This document shows positions 32,770-38,360 of a stretch of DNA of 38,360 nucleotides, one piece after another. Each line of letters opens with the position of its first letter. Positions within the stretch are counted from its first letter, which is position 1. A program made the position numbers and the translations under genes. The notes beneath the pieces were generated by a model, which saw only the letters and a program-made list of their open reading frames with translations, had not been told where the DNA came from and ran no database searches. Origin of the DNA: Candidatus Segatella mututuai (GTDB taxonomy: Bacteria; Bacteroidota; Bacteroidia; Bacteroidales; Bacteroidaceae); NCBI GenBank assembly GCA_002439605.1, contig DJOI01000078.1, positions 1 to 38,360 of the forward strand, given 5' to 3'.

Positions 32770-32858
32770 TTTACTTTATTTTATTTGTCGCAAAAATACA
32801 ACTTAAAATTGTAAATATCAAGATTTTATAAGATATTTTTATCCTTTCAAGTTTTATT
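32770..32858 (-). repeat. 89-bp direct repeat, copy A (orphan promoter)
   Basis: Matches 33745-33833 with four mismatches over 89 bp. It carries a minus-strand -7 box (TATTTTTG, 32791-32798) but no gene downstream, only the hairpin at 32717-32758. Confidence 0.85.
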
Positions 32859-32911
32859 CCGCCTTGGGCGAAAAATGTTTCACACGAATTTATATTGGCT
32901 CATCCGATATT

Positions 32912-33172
32912 TGGAGTGATGGTTTATATCTCCCACAGATAGCACAGATTTGCACGGATTTTTTTCGCAAACCCCAGGCTATACTCACTGATTGGGTGTT
33001 GCTTGCTTCGTCATAAGGTGGCGCAGATGCCAACAATTTATATCAGATATATCACGGAATCTGTGGCATCAAGCCACGAAGTAGGTGCCCAAGCATCTGT
33101 AGCATAGCCCGACTGTCCGCATAGAAAATCTGTGCAAATCTGTGCTATCTGTGGAAAAATGATATCACTCCA
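32912..33172. mobile_element. 260-bp element bounded by long inverted repeats (MITE-like)
   Basis: A 30-bp arm at 32933-32962 (CCACAGATAGCACAGATTTG and onward) is matched in inverted orientation at 33125-33154 with one mismatch. The arms extend outward through GGAGTGAT (32913-32920) and its complement (ending 33172). The inside has no ORF but does have smaller complementary stretches (GTGGC/GCCAC). CACAGATT-type inverted repeats are, as I recall, common dispersed elements in Bacteroidota. No transposase is present. Confidence 0.55.
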
Positions 33173-33194
33173 TTTCTCAAAAGACCCCTACTTT

Positions 33195-33474
33195 TTACTT
33201 TCTGTTTTTGTGAAATAATTCCGAATGAGAGCCTAATCTCACTAAGTCAATGATGTCTTTTTCTATCCATATCAGCAGGTAGTCCCCCCTCAATATGGCA
33301 TTCCATACACCCTTCGTATTGCCCTTTTAGCGTGTGAGCATTGTATTCTTTGGGGATAGCTTCCTCGTGGATAAGCAGATTCAAGATTTTTTCCAATGCT
33401 TTCACTTTTGATGGAAACAATCTGTATTTCTTGAAGTCCCTTTTGAATTGACTGGTAGGGTGTAGCTTTTTCAT
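33195..33474 (-). pseudogene. YafQ/RelE-type mRNA interferase toxin, frameshifted at G6
   Basis: The start MKKLHPTSQFKRDFKKYRLF at 33474 overlaps the antitoxin stop by ATGA. The toxin runs ...AHTLKGQYEGCMECHIEG and then, at a run of six G's (33284-33289 on the plus strand as C6), the frame is lost and stops at 33247. With one G fewer it continues DYLLIWIEKDIIDLVRLGSH SELFHKNRK to a stop at 33195-33197, giving about 92 residues, the usual YafQ length. The C-terminal 'LIW...D.I.LVRLGSHSELF' contains the family's catalytic His and final Phe. As read, the last 30 residues are lost, so the toxin should be inactive unless frameshifting or a sequence error restores it. Confidence 0.75.
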
Positions 33475-33740
33475 TCTTTCATCAGGTCGGATATTAGTGA
33501 GTTTACGTTGTCGTATGTCTCCTTCTTGGCCCAATCTTCACATTTGGAATAAGCCGTTAAATGTTCTTTAGCTTCTTCTATGGCAGCAATGGTTTCTTTG
33601 TTGGGGGCAAAAGTAATGCTGTTTGGGACATGCTGCTTCTGTGCCAGGTCGAGTGCATATTTCTTGACTTTTGCGACAAATTCTTCCAAACTATATGTTC
33701 CTGTACTTGGAACGTTAAGATGAATGTCTATTGTTTGCAT
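33471..33740 (-). CDS. Type II antitoxin partner of the YafQ-type toxin
   Basis: This 89-residue protein begins MQTIDIHLNVPSTGTYSLEE. The N-terminal part (about 1-35) would be the DNA-binding/dimerisation region. The charged C-terminal part (AAIEEAKEHLTAYSKCEDWA) is typical of the toxin-wrapping tails in RelB/DinJ-like antitoxins of this phylum. Its stop overlaps the toxin start by 4 nt, a hallmark of the arrangement. It is intact while the toxin is frameshifted. The -7 box is at 33766-33773, inside direct-repeat copy B, so autoregulation would act there. Confidence 0.75.
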   Translation of the reverse strand: MQTIDIHLNVPSTGTYSLEEFVAKVKKYALDLAQKQHVPNSITFAPNKETIAAIEEAKEHLTAYSKCEDWAKKETYDNVNSLISDLMKE

Positions 33741-33744
33741 ATCG

Positions 33745-33833
33745 TTTACTTTATTTTATTTGTCGCAAAAATACGACTTAAAATTGTAAATACCAAGATT
33801 TTATAAGATATTTTTATTCTTTCAAGTTCTATT
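33745..33833 (-). repeat. 89-bp direct repeat, copy B (toxin-antitoxin promoter)
   Basis: Nearly identical to 32770-32858 (four mismatches). It holds the antitoxin -7 box TATTTTTG (33766-33773, minus strand) and an AT-rich upstream region. Confidence 0.85.
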
Positions 33834-33845
33834 ATCAGAAAAAAT

Positions 33846-33875
33846 CCCTGCCTCCGCTGCAGAGCGGAAGCAGGG
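33846..33875 (-). terminator. Terminator of the GH28-GH105 gene
   Basis: CCCTGCCTCCGCT (33846-33858) pairs with AGCGGAAGCAGGG (33863-33875), one mismatch. On the minus strand it is followed by a T-run. Confidence 0.85.
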
Positions 33876-33895
33876 TATAAGGAGTGTGTCTTGCT

Positions 33896-36472
33896 TTATT
33901 TGTTCATCAATCCCTGTTGTTCCATTTCGAGGCTTGCCCAGATGAAGGGACCCACGCCCTTGGCATCGTTGTCGCGGATGGGCTCGCTCATATAGTATTC
34001 GAAACTGCCGTCTCGCTTGTAGTTGGGCTTCTTGACGTATGGACCCGGGCCAGGCCCCAAGCCGCTTACAGCGCAGCAGCGTGTCAGACTGATGGTCTTG
34101 TCGGGGTTCACCTTGACAAACTGATTCAAGATACCGTTGTATGCCTTGATGCCTGCCTTGAGGTATTCTTCTGAGAGGTAGCCCTTGCGGTAGCCCTTGA
34201 GCAGAACATAGGCAAACATCGAGGAGGCTGTGCTCTCCAGATAGTTGCGAGGGCCTTTGACATCCATCACGTCGTACCACACGCCGGTCTTCTTGTCCTG
34301 GTACTTCACCACGCTCTTCATCGCCTTGTTCAGCAGGTCGATGACTTCCTGTCGGCGAGCGTAGTTCTCGGGCATGGCGTCGAGGCATTCGGTCATCGCC
34401 ATCACATACCATCCCAGGGCTCTCGCCCAGGTGTGCTGGCTCTTGCCGTCCTCCTTGTTGGCCCAGAACTGCTGATGGGTCTCGTCCCAAGCGTGCTTCC
34501 AGAGCTGTGTCTTCTCATCGTAGGTGCGATAGTCGGTCTTCACCATCTGGTCTACCGCATCGTCGAGGTACTTCTCCGCCTTCTTGGGCTTCATGGTCTG
34601 CACGGCATACTGGCAGTAGAACGGCAGTCCCATGAAGATGCCGTCGAGCCATACCTGGTTGGCGTAGATGGCCTTGTGCCAGAACACTCCCTCCTTGGTG
34701 CGGGGCTGGTTCTGCAGTTGCTTGAAGAGCGTCTTCAGCGCTTTCTCCGTTCCCTTGGTAGGGAAGAGGTTGTGCATGCGCAGGATGAACTTGGCGGTGC
34801 GCACGTTGTCGAGATTGAAGTCTTTGTATTTGTAGCCGGTGATGTTGCCTTTCTCGTCGATCATCTTGGCGGGATATTCCTTCAGGTAATCCAATATGGC
34901 GCTGTTGCCTTCCTTGTATCGCTCGTAGGTATCGAGCATTCCCTCCATCTCGATGCCCATCACATAGCTCCACTTGGGCTTGTTGCTGAAGTCGAGCAGG
35001 TAAGAGTGGGGCACACGCTTCATCTCGCTGTAGGTAAGCCATTCGCTGTAGTTCTTGTAGGGCTGGTCTTCCTTGTTGAGTACGAGCGAGCCGTTGATGA
35101 CGAGGTTGTCGAACTTCACGTTGCGGGTCTTTCCGGTAATCTTTACAGGCTGTTTCACCACGCCATCGAACTTGCAGTTCTTGATGTTGATGTCGTAGAC
35201 GTTCTCCAAGGAGTCGCGGCCAATGATCAGCACACCGTAGTCGCTCTTCTGGCAGGTTACGTTCTCTACATTCACGTTGTTCACGATAGGTTCGAAACCA
35301 CGATAGCACACTTCGCGGTTCTCGTAGTCGAGGTTGATCTTTACCACAGCCTCCTTGCACTGACCCACGGTGACGTTGCGCATATTGATGTTCTGCACAT
35401 GGCCTCCACGGCAGTTGTTGGTCTTGATGCGCAGGATGCGATCCAGGTGGGGTGAGTCCATCACGCAGTTTTCTGCGTATACGTTCTCGCAACCGCCTGA
35501 AATCTCGCTTCCTATCACCACGCCGCCATGTCCGTCTTCCATCTTGCAGTTGCGTATGATGATGTTTCTGGACGGCTGGTTCCAGAGGCGTCCGTCGTTG
35601 TTGCGTCCACTCTTGATGGCAATGCAGTCGTCACCGGTATGGAAGACGCAGTTCTGGATGAGAACGTTCTCGCAAGCCTCTGGGTCGCATCCATCGCCGT
35701 TAGGTCCTTCGTTCCATATGTACACTCCGTCCACGGTGATGTTCTTGGAGAGCAGAGGGTGTATTACCCAGAAAGGCGAGTTGATCATCTTGACATCCTT
35801 GATGAGGATGCGCTCGCAACGTACCATGTTGACCAGCTGTGGACGCAAGCCTTGGCCCATGCCGAACTTACGCTTGTCGAAGGGCACGCCATCCTCTGCC
35901 ATCTTCTGTAGTTTGCTGCGCGCTCCCAGTTTCTGGCTCTCTTTCGTCACTCCTTCCTTGTAGCCGAAACGGGGGCTTCCGCACCACTGCCAGAAGGTGT
36001 CGTTGCTGCCTCCTCCGTCGATGGTTCCCTTTCCTGTGATGGCGATGTCGGTAGCCTTGTAGGCATAGATGCAGGGAGAATAGTTCCAGCAAGCCAAGCC
36101 TTCCCATGAGGTGCGTACCAAGGGGTAGAGCTTGGGCTCGAAGGCAAAGTGCAGGGTGGCACCTTCCTCGATGACGAGGTTGACATGGCTCTTCAGCTCA
36201 ATGGCTCCTGTGTTCCAGGTTCCCTTTGGTATGACGACCTTGCCGCCTCCTTTCTTGGAGACAAGGGAAATCACTCGATTGATGGCCTTTTGGTTTTGGG
36301 CAGCCGTAGCTGTGGTCTTGGCACCAAAAGACGTGATGAGAAACTGACGCTCGGCAATGCTTGGCAATTGGATGCTTTGCTCGATACGCTTGTACTCGTT
36401 GTCGTCCCATCCTGCTGCAAAGGCGCACGCGGGGAATAGGATAGCAAGCAATAGTGTCTTTAAAAATTTCAT
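33896..36472 (-). CDS. GH28-GH105 fusion: polygalacturonase plus unsaturated galacturonyl hydrolase
   Basis: This 858-residue secreted or periplasmic protein has a signal peptide ending about AFA(19). The N-terminal half is GH28: beta-helix motifs NEGPNGDGCDPEAC near residue 257, HTGDDCIAIKSG near 277, DGHGGVVIGSE near 317 and RILRIKTN near 345. From about residue 490 a GH105 (alpha/alpha)6 barrel begins (KPKWSYVMGIEMEGMLDTYE) with VWLDGIFMGLPFY near 605, HAWDETHQQFW, and HTWARALGWYVMAM near 680. GH105 removes the 4,5-unsaturated uronic acid left by lyases. One chain would therefore process both saturated and lyase-generated galacturonide ends. It has no type IX-like tail, which suggests the periplasm. 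It lies 5 kb from the susC locus and lacks the shared operator. Confidence 0.92.
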   Translation of the reverse strand: MKFLKTLLLAILFPACAFAAGWDDNEYKRIEQSIQLPSIAERQFLITSFGAKTTATAAQNQKAINRVISLVSKKGGGKVVIPKGTWNTGAIELKSHVNLVIEEGATLHFAFEPKLYPLVRTSWEGLACWNYSPCIYAYKATDIAITGKGTIDGGGSNDTFWQWCGSPRFGYKEGVTKESQKLGARSKLQKMAEDGVPFDKRKFGMGQGLRPQLVNMVRCERILIKDVKMINSPFWVIHPLLSKNITVDGVYIWNEGPNGDGCDPEACENVLIQNCVFHTGDDCIAIKSGRNNDGRLWNQPSRNIIIRNCKMEDGHGGVVIGSEISGGCENVYAENCVMDSPHLDRILRIKTNNCRGGHVQNINMRNVTVGQCKEAVVKINLDYENREVCYRGFEPIVNNVNVENVTCQKSDYGVLIIGRDSLENVYDINIKNCKFDGVVKQPVKITGKTRNVKFDNLVINGSLVLNKEDQPYKNYSEWLTYSEMKRVPHSYLLDFSNKPKWSYVMGIEMEGMLDTYERYKEGNSAILDYLKEYPAKMIDEKGNITGYKYKDFNLDNVRTAKFILRMHNLFPTKGTEKALKTLFKQLQNQPRTKEGVFWHKAIYANQVWLDGIFMGLPFYCQYAVQTMKPKKAEKYLDDAVDQMVKTDYRTYDEKTQLWKHAWDETHQQFWANKEDGKSQHTWARALGWYVMAMTECLDAMPENYARRQEVIDLLNKAMKSVVKYQDKKTGVWYDVMDVKGPRNYLESTASSMFAYVLLKGYRKGYLSEEYLKAGIKAYNGILNQFVKVNPDKTISLTRCCAVSGLGPGPGPYVKKPNYKRDGSFEYYMSEPIRDNDAKGVGPFIWASLEMEQQGLMNK

Positions 36473-36524
36473 AATTTGCCTTAAAATAGATGTTGATTAA
36501 ATACTGTAGTTGTTATTTTCGCCA

Positions 36525-36532
36525 CAAAGATA
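36525..36532 (-). promoter_or_regulatory. -7 box of the GH28-GH105 gene
   Basis: TATCTTTG on the minus strand, about 50 nt before the ATG. The expected operator position (36577-36590) has no match. Confidence 0.6.
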
Positions 36533-36593
36533 ACGATTTTTTTCTGTAATGGTTGCGTACACAATGTTAAAAAACTTATTTTTCATGGAAAAA

Positions 36594-36626
36594 ACTTGCA
36601 GTTGTCAACAATAAAGTTTATATTTG
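36594..36626 (+). promoter_or_regulatory. Promoter of a candidate small RNA
   Basis: CTTG (36594-36597), 21 nt, then TATATTTG (36619-36626) on the plus strand. There is no coding start downstream before a terminator. Confidence 0.55.
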
Positions 36627-36631
36627 CAATC

Positions 36632-36707
36632 TCTTTAGTAGTATTTCAATTTCTTTATTGAAATCATTGTCATTGAGGTTGGTGCATCCAGCATCAACCT
36701 CTTTTTT
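36632..36707 (+). ncRNA. Candidate ~75-nt intergenic small RNA
   Basis: The transcript would begin near 36632. It holds a perfect 8-bp stem-loop (ATTTCAAT 36643-36650 with ATTGAAAT 36657-36664) and ends in a terminator stem (GAGGTTGGTGC 36675-36685 with GCATCAACCTC 36691-36701) plus six T's. It lies between divergent genes and reads in the direction of the sigma factor gene, which has its own promoter 140 nt further on. It could instead be an attenuated leader. No known RNA family was recognised. Confidence 0.5.
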
Positions 36708-36825
36708 CTTATATAGCAGATGTTGGCGTTTGGGTGTCTTGGGTAACTTTGGCGAATGTTTTAAGAGGCTTTTTCGGGGCATTTGTTAAAATTTAGTGTG
36801 AAAGCAGATAAAAAGAGCTGTCTTA

Positions 36826-36857
36826 TTTGGCGGTTTTTGATAAAAATGCTATCTTTG
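36826..36857 (+). promoter_or_regulatory. Promoter of the ECF sigma factor gene
   Basis: TTTG (36826-36829), 20 nt, then TATCTTTG (36850-36857). The leader is about 85 nt. The rest of the gap 36473-36946 holds only the small-RNA candidate and the divergent promoter. Confidence 0.75.
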
Positions 36858-36946
36858 CAGAGATTTTTAACATTTGTACCACCATAAAAAAAGATAGCCT
36901 ATTGATAATGAATTCTACTTTTTAAGAATCAAAAGAGGTTAACAAA

Positions 36947-37549
36947 ATGAGAAAACTCAAAAAAATGACCGACGAGCAACTCGCCTTGGCTTATGTCGAG
37001 GGCGACAATCGGGCATTCGATTTATTGCTGTCTCGCAATGAGGTAAAACTATTCGGCTACATTATGTTCGTGGTCCACGACCAGGAAAAGGCAAATGATG
37101 TCTTTCAGGAAACATTTGTCAAGGTCGTCACCAAACTTCATCAACGTCAATATGTGCCCAATGGCAAGTTCTTAGCGTGGTGTATGCGCATAGCCCACAA
37201 TGTGATGATGGATATGTATCGCGACAACAGGATACAGAACATTGTGGAGACTCCCGATGGCAACGATATGTCGAATCTGCGAGACGAATACGTGGTCTTC
37301 GACAATGCGGAGAACAGTATTGTGCGGGGGCAGGTGATGTCGGATGTCAAGAAGATGGTCAACCTGTTGCCTCCTACCCAGCGAGAGGTGGTGTACATGC
37401 GTTATTACCAGCAGCTGTCTTTCAAGGAAATAGCCGAACTGACGAATGTGAGCATCAACACCAGTCTTGGCAGGATGCGTTACGCACTTCTAAACCTGCG
37501 TCGTATGGCTCGGGAGCACGATGTGTTTGCGAATGTCACAATGTTTTAA
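36947..37549 (+). CDS. ECF-type RNA polymerase sigma factor
   Basis: The protein is 200 residues. Region 2 (about 10-90) reads MTDEQLALAYVEGDNRAFDL then LFGYIMFVVHDQEKANDVFQ, with FLAWCMRIAHNVMMDMYRDN at its end. Region 4 (about 130-190) reads LLPPTQREVVYMRYYQQLSF, KEIAELTNVSINTSLGRMRY and ALLNLRR. It directs RNA polymerase to alternative promoters. No anti-sigma gene follows, so it is not of the PUL-type sigma/anti-sigma pairs; such stand-alone factors are common in Prevotella. AAAGAGG lies 9 nt before the ATG; Met7 is a possible alternative start. Its 3' end overlaps that of rpe by 14 bp. Confidence 0.92.
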   Translation: MRKLKKMTDEQLALAYVEGDNRAFDLLLSRNEVKLFGYIMFVVHDQEKANDVFQETFVKVVTKLHQRQYVPNGKFLAWCMRIAHNVMMDMYRDNRIQNIVETPDGNDMSNLRDEYVVFDNAENSIVRGQVMSDVKKMVNLLPPTQREVVYMRYYQQLSFKEIAELTNVSINTSLGRMRYALLNLRRMAREHDVFANVTMF

Positions 37550-38186
37550 GGCTGTGGATGGTGGACAAGGGGTCTGCGCTCTTGAATACATAGCTGCCGC
37601 TTACCAAAATGTCGGCGCCAGCCTCTATCAGGCGAGGTGCTGTCTCTGCCTGTACGCCACCATCAATCTCTATCAGGGCTTTAGAGCCTGATGCCTTGAT
37701 GAGTTGGCGAAGTCGTCCCAACTTGGCGATGGTGTTCTCTATGAACTGCTGCCCTCCGAAGCCTGGGTTCACACTCATCAGCAACACCATGTCCACGTCG
37801 CAGATAATGTCTTCGAGCATGCAGACAGGGGTGGAGGGGTTCAGGGTGACACCGGCTTTCATTCCTGTGGCATGGATTTGCTGTATGGTGCGGTGGAGGT
37901 GTGTGCATGCCTCGTAGTGTACGTTCATCATCATGGCGCCTGCCTTGGCAGTCCGCTCTATGTACTGTTCTGGATGTACGGTCATGAAATGCACGTCGAG
38001 CGGCTTGGCGCATATCTTAGATACTGCCTCGATGACGGGAAATCCAAACGAGATGTTGGGCACGAACACCCCGTCCATCACGTCGAGATGAAGCCAGTCG
38101 GCTTCGCTCTTGTTGATCATCTCTATGTCGCTTTTTAAGTCGATGAAGTTGGCTGACAATAGGGAGGGAGATATGATAGTTTTCAT
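37536..38186 (-). CDS. rpe: Ribulose-phosphate 3-epimerase
   Basis: This 216-residue TIM-barrel enzyme interconverts ribulose-5-phosphate and xylulose-5-phosphate in the pentose phosphate pathway. All signatures are present: the start ISPSLLSANF, WLHLDVMDGVFVPNISFG (metal-binding His and Asp), LDVHFMTVHPE, VLLMSVNPGFGGQQFIE near residue 137, and ALIEIDGGVQAETAP with the second catalytic Asp near 173, then GADILVSGSYVF. It converges on the sigma factor gene. A 42-residue ORF ends 14 nt upstream on the same strand and probably shares its transcript. Confidence 0.97.
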   Translation of the reverse strand: MKTIISPSLLSANFIDLKSDIEMINKSEADWLHLDVMDGVFVPNISFGFPVIEAVSKICAKPLDVHFMTVHPEQYIERTAKAGAMMMNVHYEACTHLHRTIQQIHATGMKAGVTLNPSTPVCMLEDIICDVDMVLLMSVNPGFGGQQFIENTIAKLGRLRQLIKASGSKALIEIDGGVQAETAPRLIEAGADILVSGSYVFKSADPLSTIHSLKTL

Positions 38187-38199
38187 TCTTTATGCTTTT

Positions 38200-38328
38200 T
38201 TAGTTGAGGCAGAACGCCTCGTAACGTCCGTTCATGTTGATGGCGCGATAAGTATAGGCTATCTGCTTTATGATGTTGATAGTCTTTTTCGACGGTCTTA
38301 ATTCATCTGAAGTAGAATATTGATCCAT
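38200..38328 (-). CDS. Small conserved-looking protein upstream of rpe
   Basis: This 42-residue ORF reads MDQYSTSDELRPSKKTINII then KQIAYTYRAINMNGRYEAFC and LN. It starts at ATG 38328 and stops at 38200-38202, 14 nt before rpe. The pattern 'DELRPS..TIN.I.QIAYTYR....NG...A.CLN' matches my recollection of tiny hypothetical proteins in related genomes, but I could not check it. Function unknown. The short spacing suggests an operon with rpe. Confidence 0.55.
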   Translation of the reverse strand: MDQYSTSDELRPSKKTINIIKQIAYTYRAINMNGRYEAFCLN

Positions 38329-38360
38329 AGGCGCTTTGTGTCTGTTAAGTTCTTGTTTTT

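Noticed and set aside
34433..35455. 340-codon open frame on the plus strand
   Set aside because: It lies wholly antisense to the well-supported GH28-GH105 gene, and its translation shows no family motif.
36525..36600. Search for the pectin operator upstream of the GH28-GH105 gene
   Set aside because: No match to CGNAAWCGWTTRCG at or near 43-44 nt from the -7 box; the TTGCGTAC at 36553-36560 is not the motif.
1..38360. tRNA, rRNA, riboswitches, IS transposases, prophage genes
   Set aside because: None could be recognised by reading both strands.

Overview
The window comes from the chromosome of an anaerobic member of the Bacteroidota, most probably Prevotella/Segatella. Several things point there: repeated promoters of the phylum-specific form TTTG-N19/20-TAnnTTTG, a SusC/SusD pair, lipoproteins whose cysteine is followed by acidic residues, secreted proteins ending in a short 'NLxGQKV...KGxxIxxGKKxxxK' tail, and a glycogen cluster (GH133, GT4, GH57) typical of the group. 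No rRNA, tRNA, IS transposase or CRISPR array was seen.

Region 1 (1-6200) is mixed. It holds a decayed toxin-antitoxin-like pair (small ORF plus an internally deleted zeta-toxin-like P-loop protein), a surface lipoprotein, a Bcr/CflA drug exporter, ferritin, a truncated DUF3990 protein, a secreted endonuclease I and a membrane-anchored alpha/beta hydrolase. Region 2 (6200-15700) is core housekeeping: a Fur-family regulator, mscL, gap, miaA, a lipid-kinase-like protein, then the glycogen operon GH133-GT4-GH57.

Region 3 (15784-29700) is a pectin/homogalacturonan utilisation locus: GH28 polygalacturonase, a DUF5123-like surface lipoprotein, SusD, SusC, a multidomain CE8 pectin methylesterase, and a small secreted protein broken at an A8 run. 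CE8 would demethylate pectin, GH28 would cut the backbone, and SusC/SusD would import the oligogalacturonides. No dedicated regulator is encoded here. However, all four transcription units carry the same 14-bp near-palindrome (CGNAAWCGWTTRCG) 43-44 nt upstream of their TAnnTTTG box. This looks like a local regulon with a LacI-type operator in an activator position, and it is the strongest unreported-looking signal in the window.

Region 4 (29700-33850) is accessory and decayed. It contains a PmeII-like restriction endonuclease with two frameshifts and no methylase, a tandem array of five 23-bp palindromic units, a secreted protein of unknown role, a 260-bp inverted-repeat element, and a YafQ-type toxin (frameshifted) with an intact antitoxin. 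An 89-bp direct repeat brackets the last two. Region 5 (33850-38360) has a GH28-GH105 fusion enzyme that lacks the shared operator, a candidate ~75-nt small RNA with its own promoter and terminator, an ECF sigma factor, rpe, and a 42-residue ORF just upstream of rpe.

All assignments rest on reading the sequence and on memory of family motifs; no database search was possible.
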